Below, one piece after another: positions 6,975 through 8,126 of a DNA stretch of 8,126 nt (the stretch's first letter is position 1; each line of letters opens with the position of its first letter). The position numbers and the translations under genes were made by a program. The notes beneath the pieces were generated by a model. It was not told where the DNA came from, made no database searches, and saw only the letters and a list, made by a program, of their open reading frames with translations. The stretch lies in NCBI GenBank assembly GCA_963579235.1, contig CAUZFM010000098.1, positions 1 to 8,126 of the forward strand. Direction: 5' to 3'. This stretch comes from UBA1149 sp963579235 (lineage in GTDB: Bacteria; Desulfobacterota; Binatia; UBA1149).

Positions 6975-8126
6975 TCCCTCCCGCCTTGAGGCTGAAACTG
7001 CTTACCACGGTTTCAGCCCTGATTTTTTCGTCTTTCTTAAGCAGCCAGGCTATGGCCGAATTGAAAATCGATGGGCAGGAACCGCCCTCGATGCTCGATG
7101 CGGGGCCGCCAGCGCCGGGCCAGTTTCTTTCTGCGGGAGATACGAAGGTTTACGGCCGGTGGTTGCCTCCGTCGGCAAACTGGGCCCTGGGCCGAGGTCT
7201 TCCGATCGAAGTGGTGGAAAGCCGTCTCATACCACTGGAGCCCGCCCGCCTGGCGGCTACTGAAAAATACTCTGCGCAGGTGCAGCTTTCCGGGGACGGA
7301 CTGGCGCTTGAAAACTACGTTGCGGGGCTCCCCTTCCCTTCGCTTTCTGACGACGACCCGGACCTCGCGGTCAAGCTGATGTTCAACTACGAAAACCGCA
7401 TCCTGGTGGACGACCTCGATATCCGCAATTTTGACTGCGACACGGGCAGCTTACGGAGCGACCGCGGCATGCAGGTGGAACGACATTTTGTGCTCGGCCA
7501 CTTCAGGCGTTTGTACCACGTCGGCCGCCTTTACCATGAGCCGAAACCAGGTTGGCCCACCCCCGACGGGATACGCTACCGAGAATCCTTGCATCCAATA
7601 ATAGAGCCTTTCGACCTCAAGGGCGTAGGACTAAGTTACAACCGCTACCTCGATCCGGGAAGGCAGGACGACAGTTGGTTGTACTACCCGTTGCTCAAGC
7701 GAGTACGCAGGCTTTCTACCGCGCAAAGGTCCGAAGCCCTTTTCGGTCAGGACACCGACCTCGACAGTTACGCCGGTTGGGCTGGTAGCGTCGCATGGAT
7801 GGATTGGAGATTGTTGGGTCGAAAAAAAATGCTTGCGCCCATGCACACGCGGCATTTCCCAGGGCGCAGGGCCACCGGCACCGCTGATTTTATTTTCGAC
7901 GATACCTGGGAGCTGCGCGACCTGTGGATTATAGAAGGGCGCTCGCGGCTTCCGGGTTATGCTTACTCCCGGCGCATCGTGTATCTCGACCGACAGAGTT
8001 TTGTCATCCCCTATGCCGAGATGTACGACCACGAAGAACAGCTGTGGAAGGCCTGGTTCAACCAGTGGAAGATCGGTCCGAGACCGTTCCCCGGCGCGAA
8101 AACAGCGGTGTACGATTACGAGCAGC
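6956..8126 (+). CDS. DUF1329-family secreted envelope protein, 3' end cut by the window
   Basis: The frame runs without a stop from before metH's start to the window edge, giving 390 visible residues of a family usually around 450. It begins with a signal peptide: basic RLK (12-14), hydrophobic core about 15-29, and Ala-Met-Ala at 32-34, so cleavage is expected before E35. DUF1329 hallmarks include ENYVAGLPFP (119-128), a charged LLKRVRRL stretch mid-protein, GWAGSVAWMDW further on, and YSRRIVYLD with a nearby Tyr-Asp-His 'MYDHEEQLWK' near 337-360. The family has a LolA-like, lipid-facing fold and lies in the periplasm or outer membrane, often beside DUF1302 proteins and RND exporters, but its function is unestablished. 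The start is uncertain: TTG 6956 has the best ribosome binding site, ATG 6938 overlaps metH's own ATG by two bases, and TTG 6986 would give the most typical signal peptide but has no binding site. Confidence 0.87.
   Translation, partial: MLVDNYIPPALRLKLLTTVSALIFSSFLSSQAMAELKIDGQEPPSMLDAGPPAPGQFLSAGDTKVYGRWLPPSANWALGRGLPIEVVESRLIPLEPARLAATEKYSAQVQLSGDGLALENYVAGLPFPSLSDDDPDLAVKLMFNYENRILVDDLDIRNFDCDTGSLRSDRGMQVERHFVLGHFRRLYHVGRLYHEPKPGWPTPDGIRYRESLHPIIEPFDLKGVGLSYNRYLDPGRQDDSWLYYPLLKRVRRLSTAQRSEALFGQDTDLDSYAGWAGSVAWMDWRLLGRKKMLAPMHTRHFPGRRATGTADFIFDDTWELRDLWIIEGRSRLPGYAYSRRIVYLDRQSFVIPYAEMYDHEEQLWKAWFNQWKIGPRPFPGAKTAVYDYEQ
6990..7028 (+). terminator. Hairpin plus T-run inside the DUF1329 signal-peptide codons
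   Basis: GGCTGAAAC (6990-6998) and GTTTCAGCC (7010-7018) are perfect inverted repeats. A further G-U and G-C pair extend the stem to 11 pairs around a seven-base loop (7001-7007). Four bases after the stem comes a run of six T (7023-7028), which is the form of a rho-independent terminator in the plus direction. It lies within codons for residues about 12-25 of the DUF1329 protein, so it would act as an early attenuator. The same dyad, centred at 7004 and about 30 bases upstream of the possible metH -10, could instead be a protein-binding operator for the divergent pair. Confidence 0.45.

Noticed and set aside
6993..7015. MetR binding site (TGAA...TTCA) upstream of metH
   Set aside because: Known MetR sites have a five-base gap; here the gap is 15 bases.
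7822..7829. Run of eight A, a possible slippery site, in the DUF1329 gene (and T8 at 2937-2944 in the rhomboid gene)
   Set aside because: Both reading frames continue through the runs into conserved family sequence, so no frameshift is needed; there is no downstream structure to suggest programmed slippage.
7631..8032. Minus-strand open frame of 133 codons
   Set aside because: It lies antisense to the DUF1329 gene, whose motifs are clear in this stretch.

Overview
The window looks like a piece of a GC-rich Gram-negative bacterial chromosome. The Gram-negative inference rests on a signal-peptide-bearing DUF1329-type envelope protein. A small split-barrel protein resembling F420/FMN-binding enzymes, together with a MetH carrying the 'RYSFGYPACP' form of the activation domain, points to an environmental lineage (for example Myxococcota, Desulfobacterota or Binatota-like). 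No marker here fixes the taxon, so this placement is low confidence. I see no rRNA, tRNA, CRISPR array, insertion sequence, phage gene or attachment site.

Layout: (1) Bases 104-2572, minus strand, hold a three-gene run read right to left. It starts with an unrecognised multi-pass membrane protein, then a class III PLP aminotransferase of the glutamate-1-semialdehyde-aminomutase-like group, then a 106-residue split-barrel protein whose GTG start overlaps the aminotransferase stop (GTGA). (2) Bases 2616-3497, plus strand, hold a rhomboid intramembrane serine protease with an N-terminal soluble domain, divergent from the membrane protein. (3) Bases 3430-6939, minus strand, hold a full-length cobalamin-dependent methionine synthase (metH) with all four modules; its 3' end overlaps the convergent rhomboid 3' end by 68 bp. 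(4) From about 6956 to the right edge, plus strand, is a DUF1329 secreted protein, cut off by the window end and divergent from metH with only about 16 bp between the proposed starts.

MetH is a housekeeping enzyme (homocysteine to methionine with methyltetrahydrofolate). The membrane protein, aminotransferase and split-barrel protein may be co-transcribed, but no pathway can be named from sequence alone. The rhomboid and DUF1329 proteins act at the envelope and have no evident functional tie to metH.

The most unusual structure is at the metH/DUF1329 divergent junction. The start signals are interleaved on opposite strands, there is no room for a cobalamin or SAM riboswitch, and a strong inverted repeat followed by six T residues lies inside the signal-peptide codons of the DUF1329 gene. 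It could be an attenuator or an operator. I do not see a convincing novel defence, mobile or biosynthetic system. Most of the window is ordinary chromosomal gene content with tight, overlapping gene boundaries.
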